Part shown: positions 1 to 11,974 of the stretch, one piece after another
Layout: each line of letters opens with the position of its first letter
Position numbering within the stretch: the first letter of the stretch is position 1
From: Zhengitettix transpicula
Lineage: Eukaryota; Arthropoda; Insecta; Orthoptera; Tetrigidae
Direction: 5' to 3'
DNA: 64,000 nt
NCBI GenBank assembly: GCA_037074705.1
Contig: CM073594.1
Span: forward strand, 58,648,509 to 58,712,508
The notes under the pieces: model-generated
What the model was told of the DNA's origin: nothing
What the model saw: only the letters and a program-made list of their open reading frames with translations
Databases searched by the model: none
Position numbers and translations under genes: made by a program

Positions 1-1300
1 CCACATCGCGCCTGGCACTAAAAAGGAAAATGCTGTTGTCCGTCTTATAACAATCTGGAACACAATTAAGTGTATGGCTCTTAGAGAAAAATGAATGAAC
101 TCTACTGAATTATCTGAGCTAGCGAAGAGCTTCTGCTCATTGCAGATTTTCAATTCTCTCTCATGAATGTATTCATTTTCTGTTGCGTTTCTTTTCCGTA
201 CCACTGTAAAATTTATACATTATTATTATTTGAGAAATCCAAATGTTTGTCTGGATATAGGAACAGTCCGTTTCATCGATGCAACCGAACGAAGCTGTTA
301 CAACATCTCTTTTAATCTATTAATTTATACAAATAAATTGACAGTTTTATCTCATAATAGTGTGCAATAAATTAATCTTACGGGGCTGAATATGTTCATT
401 TTTAACAAAGAGGATTAATTGGACAGATTAAGGTGAAACCTTTCTTCGATGATAAATACGTTCGTAATTGACAAAACTGCCATCTGCCACCTTAAGATTA
501 AATGGAGTATGTTAAAAAAACTTATTTCTTGAAAGATATTTTATTTAATAGCTTTTATTGAAGAATTCTGAAGAAATAACTGCTCATTGTTCTTTATTTA
601 ATAGTGTTACTTCTTTTGTTCTATACATAATAACTTAAGTTACTGATTATATATTTCATTTTACTGGTTATAATGGGCGGCATGTATCTGGGCGCATTGC
701 GTGGAAGACATTATGTGTGTAGTTGTGAGTTGAGTATCCTTCGAGTATTGATGGAGGTTGATGGATTAAGAACGTCGGAAAAAAGAGTTCCGTCAGTAGA
801 TTTACTAAAAGTTTCCTTCACTTCCGAATTTCAACCTTTTTATTCCTATATCTATTTTGTTAGAGTTTCACAATTAGTGGTCTGTAGTGGCATCCTTTTA
901 AATTTTAAAATTTTACGTATATGCTTCGATGAAACTAAGGGTTTCAATGTTGAGACAAAGATTTAGATTTTCCAATTAAAGTAATATTGAATAATGGTAA
1001 ATAAACATTACAATACAGGTATAAGTGATTCGTTTAACAAAAATAAGAAGATTGAGGACGTTTCCTACCAATAGTAGACACGGTAGAGACTTACTAGCGC
1101 CAAAAGAAGAACGGTACAACTATGCTTGATACTTAATTGTTTTTCAAGTAATTCAGTAATCGAAAAATATGCTATTTTCCCAGTTACTTTGGTATTTAAA
1201 ATAATATTACTTAAACCTTCTGCTTTATCACAATACTGTGGAGACTCCTTTTCAACGCATATATTTCTTCTAGTTCTTTTTTTTTGAGTTTCCTACTCAG
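1..1300. other. AT-rich intergenic DNA, no gene recognised
   Basis: Open frames at 167-370 (67 aa) and 673-966 (97 aa, + strand) occur here. Neither has a domain, signal peptide or compositional bias that I recognise, and both look like chance frames in AT-rich DNA. I see no tandem repeat, RNA gene or transposon end. Confidence 0.6.
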
Positions 1301-1900
1301 TCTCGGGAACCGAACACGTGCCTCCAAGCTGTGTCAAGATCGATTAGCAGACAGCAGTGAGAAGACTTTGCTCCCCCCCCCACCGGCCAAAGTTTTCCCC
1401 CTTGTTTGTTATACAACATGAAACTTTGTGAGTACCCATTCTTCAGCGCGAGGGAAGAAAGATCCATCCATAAGGCATGAAAGCCAAGCCCGACGGAGTT
1501 GCTCAACTTCTTGCCTTTCTTCGGCTTCTTCTGTGATATCTATATGACACGGCAATGCCAGACTAAACTATAAAACTTCCTATATCGTGCACGCTAAACT
1601 TTCCGCACAATGTTGGTGTCTTCAGAGGGAGAGAGAGACGGATATAGGGTAATTGAAGTTTAAGACGCAAGCTTGTGCGCTGGACTAAATTCGCAAAGTT
1701 TGCGTACGTAATAACTAACACCACTTCAAATTATGCTCCTCATTAAACTAGTAAGTACTCAGAATTCATGCGCCAACTAGAGGAAACCTAATGTTGCTGA
1801 TGATTTGGGTCGTTTATTGTTAGCGAACTGAGCTTGCGCCAAGTAAACTTGCTGGTTGCAGCCCGTCATCGCTCCATTTGTTTCCATGTTTTAATCTATA
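1300..1900. other. GC-richer intergenic block with short simple repeats
   Basis: Compared with its surroundings this block is richer in G, C and CpG. It includes a C run near 1374-1381 and a short GA-rich stretch near 1626-1640. A 69-aa minus-strand open frame (1297-1506) has no recognisable domain. It could be a conserved non-coding element or an old repeat; the sequence alone does not say. Confidence 0.3.
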
Positions 1901-3555
1901 TAAAAAGATCATAGGGACGACTGTCAATTATTTGCAATCCAATAATTAACGTTTCATGTATTAGGGGATTTGAAAGTCCTGTCTCCATCCGTAACTTTTC
2001 CGGGGTTGTTAATATTCGCTTTTTCACAAGGAAATGATGGGACTAATTTCTTTCATAGGTGAAAACCCAGTTTATTTGTTTTTATTGTAAACAAAAAGAA
2101 AAAAATCCTTACAAGTCTGTGTCATTCAAAACATATTAGTTTAAAAAATAAAAATATGAATCTGTATTTTGAAATGGTTGGTGACGCATAATTTAAAAGA
2201 CTCTCCCCAAAATATTTACTCATTCATAGAAAAAAAACACATAGACAATTTCATTGTAATTAAAAAATGTCCCTATCCGAGAAGTTACATTGTACGTTGT
2301 CGTTTTGTCTCAATATGGCTGTTGGAAGACTGAAAAAATTTTTACAAGTGCTAATTTTTTTATCAATATTGGTCCGATTGTTTCTGTATAAAAGGCGAGC
2401 AAACACATGGCCTCCAGATTCTTTCAAGGTGGCGAAGGACAGTTTTATATTTCTAAATCCCTTCTTATAGCTTTACATAAAATGAAGAAAATCTAAATAG
2501 CAGTCGGTGCGCCGTTTTATTTTAAGAAGTGAAGGAACTTTTGACTGCAGACACAAATGTTGATTACTGCAGATCCTCTATTTCATCAAAATATAATCCA
2601 AAATTACACGATTTTATTTTTTATTTCTATAAATATTGTTTACATGTGACCGAAAAATTCCACTTTGTTACATAGAATGTTAAATTTTCCTCGAACTGGT
2701 TTTATTCGTTTTTTTCTGGAAAGAGCCTTTGAGATCTTAGAATTGGTAGCATCCACTATTTATCATTATGAGATGTAAATAGTAACTTCTGTACTCTTTC
2801 AACTCTGCGATAGATAAACTTTGACGTCTCATTAATACTTCAATCAGAACCTGCTAATTGATAAACTGTCAATTCAAGGTTTAAAAAGCTCCAGTAGCAC
2901 TTTTGAAAAAAGAATTCGTTCTTCTGTCCCTTTCATATAGTGTCACATCCTTACTTCTCCTAAAGTATAACGTTCAATCTTTTCATACTTGTTTTCAATT
3001 ATTCCGCTTTCTAGGTCTAAAAATCAATACAATCTGGTAAACCTTGTCATTGTAATTTGATTCCTGGTGCAGTATTTTTTTCATTTTCTTTCTTGATGTC
3101 ACTTCAACGTGTTCATTTACGCAAATACTAATAACTCTTATCATAAATTTCCATTCTTTAACTAGTGCCATTTGGAAATATATATTTCTTATATGTTAAA
3201 CTTTTATCGTATTTGGTTTAATATTTAAAATATTTTATTGAAATTTACATGATCAAAAGTTTTTTCAAGGGCACAAGTGCCATGAAAGTATCCATGGATT
3301 GGTTAATTCGTCGTTCTATTATAATATTAAAGGTTTTAATTTGCTTCTCGTTATCCTTAGTTACCCCTGAATCAAAATTGAATAGTTTTTCACTACAACT
3401 TAACAGACTAAAAAAATTTCAATGGTAAAACACTTTTGTATTTCAGTGTTTGTAACTGACTTATGTTAATGAAAAATAAACTCGAAATATCGATAGAGCG
3501 GAATTTTATTAATCTGCTGAAAGACGTGTTTATAGCATAACATTCGGTTACCAGG
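1901..3555. other. AT-rich intergenic DNA, nothing recognised
   Basis: Mostly poly-A and poly-T rich unique-looking sequence. A 67-aa open frame at 2267-2470 begins with a hydrophobic stretch, but it has no downstream structure or homology that I recognise and is probably chance. Confidence 0.6.
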
Positions 3556-3559
3556 AGTT

Positions 3560-3930
3560 AGTCTCCAGCTTCAAAGTGGTTTCTGATGGTCGTGATAATT
3601 GATTCTGCACTTGCATGTAGTCTCCGTGTCGGCTTGTTAATAGGCTCCGTTTCGTGACGGAATGAGCTTTGTCTGCGCTTATACGCGCACAAACTAAGCG
3701 ACGAGCTCTAGAATGAAATGTACATAATTAGGATGAGAGAGAGAGAGAGAGAGACAGAGAGATGTAGACAACGTGGACCGACATTGTCGGAGTGAGATGA
3801 TAATGAGGCCGGAATCCGTCTCGCCTATAATTAGAGATCAATACCGACCGGTCGGTACGCACTGCGATTTAATCAAAGGCCTCTCCCGAAAGTTCATCAA
3901 ACCTCGACCCCAAATATTCCCACCTTTTCC
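3560..3930. promoter_or_regulatory. Candidate cis-regulatory block with a perfect 16-bp palindrome
   Basis: This block is rich in CpG and G+C between AT-rich flanks and has no long open frame. It contains TACCGACCGGTCGGTA (3842-3857), a perfect 16-bp palindrome, next to homeodomain-like TAATTA sequence (about 3829-3834). The dense non-repetitive composition resembles arthropod enhancers, and the ACCGGT core resembles sites of Grainyhead/CP2-type factors. That functional reading is inference. A decayed repeat would be the alternative. Confidence 0.3.
3735..3762. repeat. (GA)n microsatellite
   Basis: An uninterrupted GA run followed by an imperfect GACAGAGAGA tail, lying inside the GC-richer block. 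It could also act as a GAGA-factor-like site, but that is speculative. Confidence 0.85.
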
Positions 3931-3934
3931 TATC

Positions 3935-5600
3935 TGAGTCGAAATGTGCAATCGAGTCAATTTAGGGTAAAATAAAATGTCTTTGTTTAAAAATGTTAAT
4001 TATGTCTACATCACTAGGCTTTGTAATACTCAAGACCCAATACTGCAGAAATATTTCAAAACTTGAATAATGTATTTATAACATACAAAGTAATAAGGCT
4101 TTTACTTCAAGAAACATAAATATTTGAAAAAAACATAATAGCCATTAGGGTATAAAAGTATCATCTAGAAGACTTAAATAACAATTTTAATAAACAATCT
4201 TAATTAAACGTAAATAAATAAAATTAATAAAGATAGAATAATATCCAAAAATATGAAATAATTTAACTTTAATTTGCTCTGGAATATTGTGTATAATGTT
4301 TTTTACATGGGTATCAATAACACAATTTGTTTCTTACTCAGACGAGAAGTGTTTCAATAAAAAAAATACCTGTATTGCGGGCAAGTCTAAATTGACTCTG
4401 ACACAACAAAAGAGGAAGGTAAATGTATAGAGATGTTACTTGTATTTTAGCTTTGTCTAGATCACCGAAACGGATCCGACCTTCGACCAACGAATCATTG
4501 CATAATTTACGTGTTGCTCTGGCGAGTGCACGATTAACTATACATCGTCCAAAAAGGAAGAAAATAGAATTCACCCGTCTCTTTGCTTTAATTTAACATT
4601 AGATTCCTGTAGAGGTACAAGAGTGCAGATTAAAACGTCTGGGAACCGTTAGCTCTTGCTCTACGAAAATATTATTCAGGCAGTCAGCCATCGTATTTCA
4701 GGTTCTACTTAACAGCCATCTACGTAGCGCTTCACATGTGTTTATTTTTAGATTTATTTAATTGAAGTAGTCTTCCAATGAGGAAACAGCGTAATTTAAA
4801 TCGTAGATATTCAAATACAGGCATTAAATAAAAACAACTTTCAAAATAAAACGGCTAATGAATAAAAGAAAATGAAAGAAAAACCACACAATTGTGAAAG
4901 TGACTATATTAGAATGAGAAAATATATAAATTAGACCATTAGTAAATTATGAGAAACAAGTAGGAAATTATATAACTGGAAATATTTACATGAAAGTGAT
5001 TCTGCCAATACTTAACGCCAATCAAATATCGCAAAGTGCAACCTTAAATGGTTTATCTATTTCCATAATTCATTTTATAATCTTAAATTTAAAAGAGAAC
5101 CAGGCTAAACTGGATCCTTCTGTTACGTCATTCTTTATTTTTCTTCAATGTGGGTGAAATAGTAAGCCAGAATGTGAACCCTTCTTAGTTTACCGTTTAT
5201 TATGACAGTTCTAATAGTCTTAATATTTGAAACTTTTACAGCGAACTGATTAAAATAAAGGCATATTTATAGAACCACCCATCAGGAATTGAAAATTTCT
5301 GATAATTATATATACAGGAAGCTTTTTATTTTCAGAATATAGAGGAGAGTAACGCGATAACAGGATAGAGGATACTGCTGGAGGTGTTGTTAGAAAGGGA
5401 TACAGCGTAGGTTTCGTAGAATTGCCAATATGGAGTATCCTCAGTGAAGTGAGGAACTTCGAGCTTCTCGTGTGTCCGGCAAACTAATTACGGTTTCCTA
5501 GTCTGCATAGTTTATAGTATCACATATCAGAGAAAGGGCTATATTGCTTCAATGGTCCATTCTTCACACGTACCAAACACCGAAGCTTAAGTATCATGAT
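3935..5600. other. AT-rich intergenic DNA, nothing recognised
   Basis: The only sizeable frame is 78 aa on the minus strand (4338-4574), with no recognisable domain. Nothing else stands out until the Penelope-like relic begins. Confidence 0.55.
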
Positions 5601-5639
5601 GAATTTACGTTAATAAACCGTTATTTAAAAATAATTTTA

Positions 5640-6073
5640 TATTATGTAAAAATACAGATTGTACATTGTTTCAAAAAACATAGCTATTAAAATTTACAAA
5701 TCCAGTAATACCCTTTCCTACTTGATTATAAACCACAAGGACCCACTTGTAACCTACAGCAAACATTGTGTTGTTTACAAAATCTCTTGCTGTAATTGTA
5801 ATTCCTGCTACATAGGGCAAACAAAACGTTCCCTTAATACACGTATCAAGGAACATATGTTCCCATTGATAAACAATCTGTAGTATCCAAACATATAACC
5901 AATTTTAACATGCATTTGATTGGCAAAATGCTAGGATTTTAGACATTGACACAAGGTACAATTCCAGAATCATTTCAGTGATTCTTCACATTAAATCAAA
6001 CATCACAGCTATTAATGTACAAGCAGACACTATGAAACTCAATAAATGCTATGATCCCTTATTATTACGCTAA
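5640..6073 (+). pseudogene. Penelope-like retroelement: GIY-YIG endonuclease relic
   Basis: This is the C-terminal endonuclease of a Penelope-like element (PLE), the domain that nicks target DNA during retrotransposition. The open frame 5659-5883 reads VVYKISCCNCNSCYIGQTKR followed by a TRIKEH motif. These match the family signature: a VYKI-type start, paired cysteines, the YIG core and a conserved arginine and glutamate-histidine. After stop codons and a frame change, about 5918-6073 continues the same domain: FDWQNARILDIDTRYNSRI, an ILHIK stretch, then a stop. The reverse-transcriptase domain expected upstream is absent, so the copy is 5'-truncated. Frame breaks show it is dead. The fit to GIY-YIG of PLEs is strong; assignment to a sub-lineage is not possible here. 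Confidence 0.85.
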
Positions 6074-6360
6074 ACCTTTTGTTTTCCCATTGTCGTTGCT
6101 CCCTTATTGTTACGCTAGCCCATCGGCTCAACCTTTGTTGTTGCGTTTTCGACGCTTTTGAGTTTTGTCAACTGACCGGTGCAGTTGTGTTTCCCTAGTC
6201 TCTTCTTTGCACCTGACGAAAGGTACAAGGATCCCCGAAACGTTGTGTGGTATTTATATTATCACTTTTTTGTCTGAATTGGCTAACTTTTTCATTCATT
6301 ATTTTCAATCAGGCGTAAATGTTTTTATTGTTATAATAATCATTGAAGAGTTATAACATA
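6074..6360 (+). mobile_element. 3' tail of the same Penelope-like element (tail family P1)
   Basis: The non-coding tail directly follows the endonuclease relic. It carries CTGACGA, a short stem-loop stretch, GAAACGTTGTGTGGTAT, then a T-rich run and TTTTTTGTCTG (about 6217-6280). The same tail recurs, intact or broken, at 7068, 13343, 29565, 42152, 52628 and 58336. That makes this copy the key that identifies the others as PLE-derived. The CTGANGA...GAAAC layout resembles the hammerhead-ribozyme core reported from PLE ends, but stem II is mismatched at its base, so activity is doubtful. Confidence 0.7.
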
Positions 6361-6766
6361 ACTTTCCTTTCAAGTTTTAAAAGTTAATTTTTCCCAAACT
6401 TCCCCGAAGATTAAATTAAATTATGTAATTTAATATAAAATGAAGGCTTTTCCAGTGTATGTGATCAACAAGAAGTTCTCTTGGATTCCAACAGGCGAAA
6501 ATGTAGTGTAATTTTAATGAATTCACCCGGTTGGAATCCCGAGAACTGCTTGTTAAAAATATAATCTTTTTAAAATAACACAAAAAAGAAGAAATCATTC
6601 GTAATAAAGATTATACTGTTTTATAGAATATTATCAGGTATATCTTCAACTGCTAATTATATATTATTTTATGTTTTCCCATCTGTATTTTAAACAGATT
6701 ATGCTTTCAATGTATTGATTGTATAGTACATGAATTATATGTACAATAGGAGTATATATATATATA

Positions 6767-6806
6767 AACGGAACGTTTAGTCCAGAATTTGGGACATCAT
6801 CAGGTG
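6767..6806 (-). mobile_element. PLE-type 3' tail fragment (tail family P2)
   Basis: Read on the minus strand it gives CACCTGATGA, a hairpin with GTCC/GGAC arms, then TAAACGTTCCG. This is the CTGANGA, stem-loop, (G)AAACG grammar seen in other tails of the window, with the G of GAAAC lost. It borders a short (TA)n run at 6753-6768. No coding part is attached. Confidence 0.45.
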
Positions 6807-7067
6807 ATGTATATACTTAAATGAAATAAAAGAGTCTCATTTAATAAATCAATGTAATATAAAAATTTATTATTTACGTCATTATTTATGTAAGATTATA
6901 ATATTTTTCAAAAAATATTTAACATAAATAATTATATTTTTTCTTTATTAAAAGGAAAATTTATATAATATAAAACTAACAATTAATAAATTTCCCACTT
7001 ATTAGATACGAGGATTTATGGAATGCATTGGGCAATGACCAGTTTAAAATACACGAAAAAAAGTATA

Positions 7068-7145
7068 CAAATGTTTCGTTTTCGATGCTTTTGAGTTTTT
7101 CCAACTGACAAGTGCATTTGTGTCGCACTAGGCTCTCTTCGCACA
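7068..7145 (+). mobile_element. Truncated P1 tail of a Penelope-like element
   Basis: It matches the upstream part of the tail at about 6137-6216 (GTTTTCGAYGCTTTTGAGTT, CAACTGAC, GTGCA, TTGTGT, CTAG, TCTTCGCAC) and then breaks off just where CTGACGA should begin. It lies only about 0.9 kb beyond the fuller copy in the same orientation, so it may be a partial tandem copy. Confidence 0.65.
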
Positions 7146-7149
7146 AATA

Positions 7150-8055
7150 TGATCATAAAATAGATTCGGGAAAATTCGTTCCATTACCCCTATAAAACTT
7201 ATTATTTACTACTAATAAAGATTAACCATCTTTAACGCTATAAATGGTGGCCTACAGTTGGCTAATATATTTATTATGTTTCACTTAAGTGTCAGAATAA
7301 TATCAATTTAGTTTCAGTGAAGAGAATAATAAAAGAAGGTTGTCGTGACAGTCAATGCTGTAATATACTATTAAATGATTTTTAAATTATTGTCGTAAAT
7401 ACAATATAACTTGAAAGTTTACTGTTAATGTTAATACTATTAATAATTTCAGAATTTTAGGAATTGTCAACTTATTTTAACGAGAAATTCGAACTGTAGC
7501 TTATTATTTTCATTAAATACGATACTGAAAATATATAGATTTATAAAATAGTTAAACTCTTTACTTAAAACACAGTTAATTAATTTACACGATTATTGAA
7601 AGATTAAATAGAAATTTTAATTTTTTATGTCTTTAATGAGTAAAACCATTTTATAGAAATGGTGGAATAATTTTATGTTGACGGGTAGTGCAATAATTTT
7701 ATTGAAGCTAATGAGTCCTTTTTATAAGTCCTGAAATACATCCAAGTTGATATGTTACATTGACGAAGTCTTATTCTTTTGTCAATTTTGAACAAAATAT
7801 GACAGTTAGTTCGATGTAGAAGGGAAATGAATAGTATAAATACGCTTAATTTCTCAAAAAAGCTTAAATAAATTGTTTCATAACCAACATCTAATTCAAG
7901 TAAACATAAAATTCTTCTGTAATTTTTATAGTTAAAAACTCAATCTTTTAATTACAATTTAATGCAGCTTAAAAATGGCGTTATTTGGTAATTCCAAAAA
8001 AAATTGTAAGTTGTTCCTAATTTACTTTATGTGGTTTATGATCGCCAACATTATT
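7150..8055. other. Very AT-rich intergenic DNA, nothing recognised
   Basis: No open frame of note, no repeat boundary and no motif cluster that I can support. Confidence 0.6.
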
Positions 8056-8059
8056 CATT

Positions 8060-8205
8060 AAAGGAGGTTCATTTATGCATATAGCTCATTAGTTTATATG
8101 GAATATGCATAAACTGTCCCATAACAGACATTATGATAATTGAGTCGGCTCTTGTGCTTCACGTTTATCAGATGAACGGGAACGAGATCTGCATAAAAAC
8201 AGCAT
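8060..8205. promoter_or_regulatory. Candidate regulatory block with a TATGCAT dyad
   Basis: It holds TTTATGCATAT at 8072-8082 and its exact reverse complement ATATGCATAAA at 8103-8113, so two octamer/POU-like sites face each other 20 bp apart. The following 90 bp is non-repetitive and higher in CpG than the AT-rich flanks. Enhancer function is inference; a small inverted repeat arising by chance in AT-rich DNA is the alternative. Confidence 0.3.
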
Positions 8206-9835
8206 TACATTTTTTCAAAGATATCCCGCAGAGAGGCAAAACTTTTAATTATAAAGCAGAAAAATTTAATATTACTGGAGACCGTAAACATTAGACTCAT
8301 AGGTCTACATAACGTACTATTGAAAAACGTTAATATAACGCATGAATTTGATTTATTGTACGAAATAAAGACGTATTGGTTTCAATGTTTATTGTAAAAT
8401 AAATATTAATAATTTTTAGACTGCTTGGCGGCTACAACATTTAAAAAAATTGAAACTAAATGCTTAATAAATTTAATTACATTCCTTATTCTCTTATTAA
8501 TTATATTATATTGAATTATTAATGATAATTATAAATTAACTTTTATGACTGCAAAACTAATCACTATATTGTAAAATATAAAATAAATTGAGGAGAAAGA
8601 GAAGCGGAAGAATATTAAGGAAACAAAGAAATATAAAGGACAGAAAAAGTTATCTCATGTTCTGCGTAAATATTGCTACTTTTTTAAAATTTAATTCCAA
8701 AATATTATAATTAAATATTTTGATTTCTCTCCATCCTGAGAATAAAGTTGACATAAGTCAGTCTTTTATTTACAATTTTTGTACGTTTCTACATGGGATC
8801 TTTTAGATATAAGAAAATTAGAAAGTATACAACTTAAAATAATAAATATTTCAAATTTTTACGTGTCCATAAAATATAAACCAGAGTATTTATAATTTCG
8901 TTTACCTTTCTGACTTCCGTATTGATAAAAAAACTCACATCATTGTTTTCTATTTTGGTAAGCAAATTTATTACATATCTAACCACACCATTAATATTAT
9001 TTTAATATCACTTATTAATTAAATACCACGTAGATTTCTCTATATCGTACAAAAATAAGTTGATAAGAATGAAAATAAAATATATTTTGTTTTTTAAATT
9101 TCTGTTTTCAAAAAAGTTGTACTAAAGGAGAAATGGTTGCAATAAATGTTATATTATAAAAATTAAAAGGTTAGACAAATTACACTACATTAATTTACCT
9201 AAATTTTTCATAATAAAATTAAAATTGATTTAAAATTTCTTATTAGGGAGACATGAACTAAGAGTTATTTTTCTTCATTTATAAAAATATATATACTTTT
9301 ACTGTTCCTGTATAATTTTTCACCAAACTCCAATTTTTATTATTATAATTAAATTATAATTGCAGAACCTTAATCTAACTGGTATTAAATATAAATATAA
9401 TTAGTGTATAATGGTCTAAAATCAGATTTTATTAAAAATTTCGGCCTTATAAGTTGTTGAAAAAAGTCAGTCTTTTCTGTTGTCAGGTTTATATATATTA
9501 ACACTATTTAGTTAATTACATACAACAGAAGAGGTTGAATAATCGTGGCTATTTAGAGTTAGAATTCTCTTTCTTTAAAATTTACAATTTATAGTCGCAT
9601 TAACCTATTGGTCATTAGCGACTTACATCTTTTATGTTATGCATTTTCGTTACATTTAAATTACTTTAAAAAATCAGTTAGAATTCTCTTTTGATTATGT
9701 ACTAAGAATCACGCATTAAATATTCTCGGAGTGTAATTTTATTCTTCGGGTTTCTGACTGGTACTTACAGTGTGAGGTAATTGGTAGATACCGTATATTC
9801 TGGAAATTTTTAAAAGTAGAGAAAATTATCAAAGA
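8206..9835. other. Very AT-rich intergenic DNA, nothing recognised
   Basis: Low-complexity A/T sequence with no open frame of interest and no recognisable repeat family. Confidence 0.6.
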
Positions 9836-9839
9836 ATGA

Positions 9840-10225
9840 GAAAAAAGTTCTAATCCACTCCAGGGAAACTGTGTCAAGAATCATCGCATCACAAGTGTCC
9901 TTAACAACCATTCAAAAGGAATTTAGTAAATTTGACTATATATAATATCAGTTGGGGATTGAGAGTTATACCTCAAAGCATCCTTGAAGCCACAGAACTG
10001 CGTTACATATTCCGGTTCAAGTAATCCTCGATATTTGCTCCCTCTCGTAACAGAATTATATTGGGTTTTGCGGGACTTTGGAGATAATTTACTCTATAGA
10101 CTTGCCGCGGCCATTGTTGATGCGTTTGCCAATAAGCATATGGCCATCCAATTTGCTTCAAATGTTTATCGACTCTTCGAGTCATGTCCCGTTATGGGTA
10201 AATATTTACACGAAACTTGAATAAG
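9840..10225. other. GC-richer block with a 78-aa open frame, function unknown
   Basis: A frame at 9984-10220 (+) is matched by an overlapping 60-aa frame on the other strand, which argues against coding. The block includes CCGCGG and a number of CpGs in otherwise AT-rich DNA. No splice-site set or domain is recognisable. It may be a conserved non-coding element. Confidence 0.25.
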
Positions 10226-10499
10226 CCATTATTAAACACTAGGAAAATAAATACTATGCCTGTTTTGACTTTGTATTACAAAAACATTACAATCTAACGC
10301 TTAATGATTTAATTAAATTAGGTCACATGTTTTATTGAGTTAAAAAAATTATTAAGTCATTTTGGTATATATTTGTTGTAAATTAGTTGAAATAAATATT
10401 TAATACATAAAATAGATAATTATTTTTAATCACTTGTAATTATACACTGAAAGAAAATTAAAAATGATTTAATCCACTCATTAAGTCATGTTTTTCTTG
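10226..10499. other. AT-rich intergenic DNA, nothing recognised
   Basis: No frame, repeat or motif that I can support. Confidence 0.5.
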
Positions 10500-10760
10500 T
10501 TCGTTTGTTTCGAGAAGCCTAATTCCGTTGTCCTCTTTCTTTTAAATGAGGCGTCGTCTTATCACAAGTAAGTACGTTTCCACGCTTCAAACGTTCCCGA
10601 GAGGCTAATTTCTTTGCGGTAATTTTAATGAACCTAACCGCGTTTTCAGGGCGAAGGAAATGCAACGGAGTTGGCTTTATGAAAGTGTATTTAATTTTGT
10701 CCTCTCGCTCTGCCGTCCCCATCATCCTTTGGTGGGGTCCCTTTTGTTAATTTACTCTCC
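10500..10760. other. GC-richer unique block, candidate conserved element
   Basis: A short island of mixed composition with several CpGs. A 68-aa minus-strand frame (10519-10725) spans most of it but has no recognisable domain. No transposon end flanks it. Conservation across related species would separate a regulatory element from chance. Confidence 0.25.
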
Positions 10761-11920
10761 CTTCCCAATTCACACAACTTTCTGTTGAACTTCAGACACT
10801 TAGCTTTGTAAAAACCTTTCTTCAGTTTGTGTATCTTGACTTGCCCATTGCGTGTTAAATGCTCACTTTCTTCTTATCTTCTTCGAGTCAACTTCCGAAT
10901 AATTTCAAGCCTAATTTTTTAACTTCTCTAGTTGTCTGTCTTATTAAGAATTACACAAAAGCCTGACGATGAGCTAATGTAAAAGATGTTGAGTCACTTT
11001 TATGATATGAAGAGGCATATTTATGTATACAAGAAACGTGATACAAGGTTTATTGGGGAAATATACGAAGGTAGTTTTAAGGGTCCATTGAAAATTGAGA
11101 TAGATGGTCTGACGTATGATGCGTATAATTTAGGTACTGTTATTAACATCCCTAAAGGACACAGAAAAATTTTGTAGCTTGACGTTCGGTAATAGAAGAA
11201 AAATTCTTTCTATTTTCAAAGAAAGTACCCGATGAATAACCAAGAACAAATCATAAACTGCCACATCAAGGATGGCTACATCTCTAGACGGGTAGGTTTA
11301 AGAAATTTTAAAAAAAAAGTAATATTCGACTAGTCAGCCAGTTGTCACAAATATTGGTCTAGGTATTATGGCAACGGGAATGCTGCGTTACGACAGAAAC
11401 ATTTCACACCCAGTCATACGAAGAAAGTGGGACAAGTACCGAGAGACCGAGGTACCTGATGGGCATCTATTTATGGATATACATTTATGAAATTTCGGGT
11501 AGGGTACTTAAACTCCCTTCCGCAACCTCCGTCCCTTTACTTCAGTTGTTCTAGTAACGGCAAGTGATCACAACTTGGATTATCTTCAACTAGCCTGATT
11601 CTGATATACATTGAATCTAGAAAACAAGTATAATAAAAATAATTAATTTATGTTTCAGTGATTTTTCCCATAATTATTTTATTTATTTAATGTTTCCAAT
11701 TAAATCCACATAATTTATTCTTCACTGTTTTTTCAACGATATTATTAAAAATATTACTGTATTTTATTATTTGTGTCTTTACTAATGACTTCAGTAGATG
11801 ACTAATGGAATCAATAAATTAAAAAAAATACTTATCAATTTTTTATTATCTTAGAGGTTTTCAAATTTTATTTCTGGTCTAAAGAAGAATATTTAAATTA
11901 TTCTAATTGATAAAAATAAT
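10761..11920. other. Intergenic DNA with a 63-aa open frame, no gene recognised
   Basis: The frame at 10986-11177 is rich in lysine, isoleucine and tyrosine, as expected of translated AT-rich DNA, and resembles no family I know. A slightly GC-richer patch lies at about 11340-11590. Confidence 0.45.
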
Positions 11921-11922
11921 TT

Positions 11923-11970
11923 CACCTGCAGAAGATGGAGGTGCTAGGCAAAGGAACGTTGTGGCAAGAA
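11923..11970 (+). mobile_element. Possible PLE-type tail fragment
   Basis: It reads ACCTGCAGAAGATGGAG, then a short GC-bearing stretch, then GGAACGTTGTGG. The spacing and the final GAACGTTGTGG match the tail grammar of other PLE-type copies in this window. There is no attached coding sequence, so the call rests on this short motif. Confidence 0.35.
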
Positions 11971-11974
11971 AACT

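Noticed and set aside
673..966. 97-aa open frame
   Set aside because: No domain, no splice or promoter context, and codon content as expected of random AT-rich DNA.
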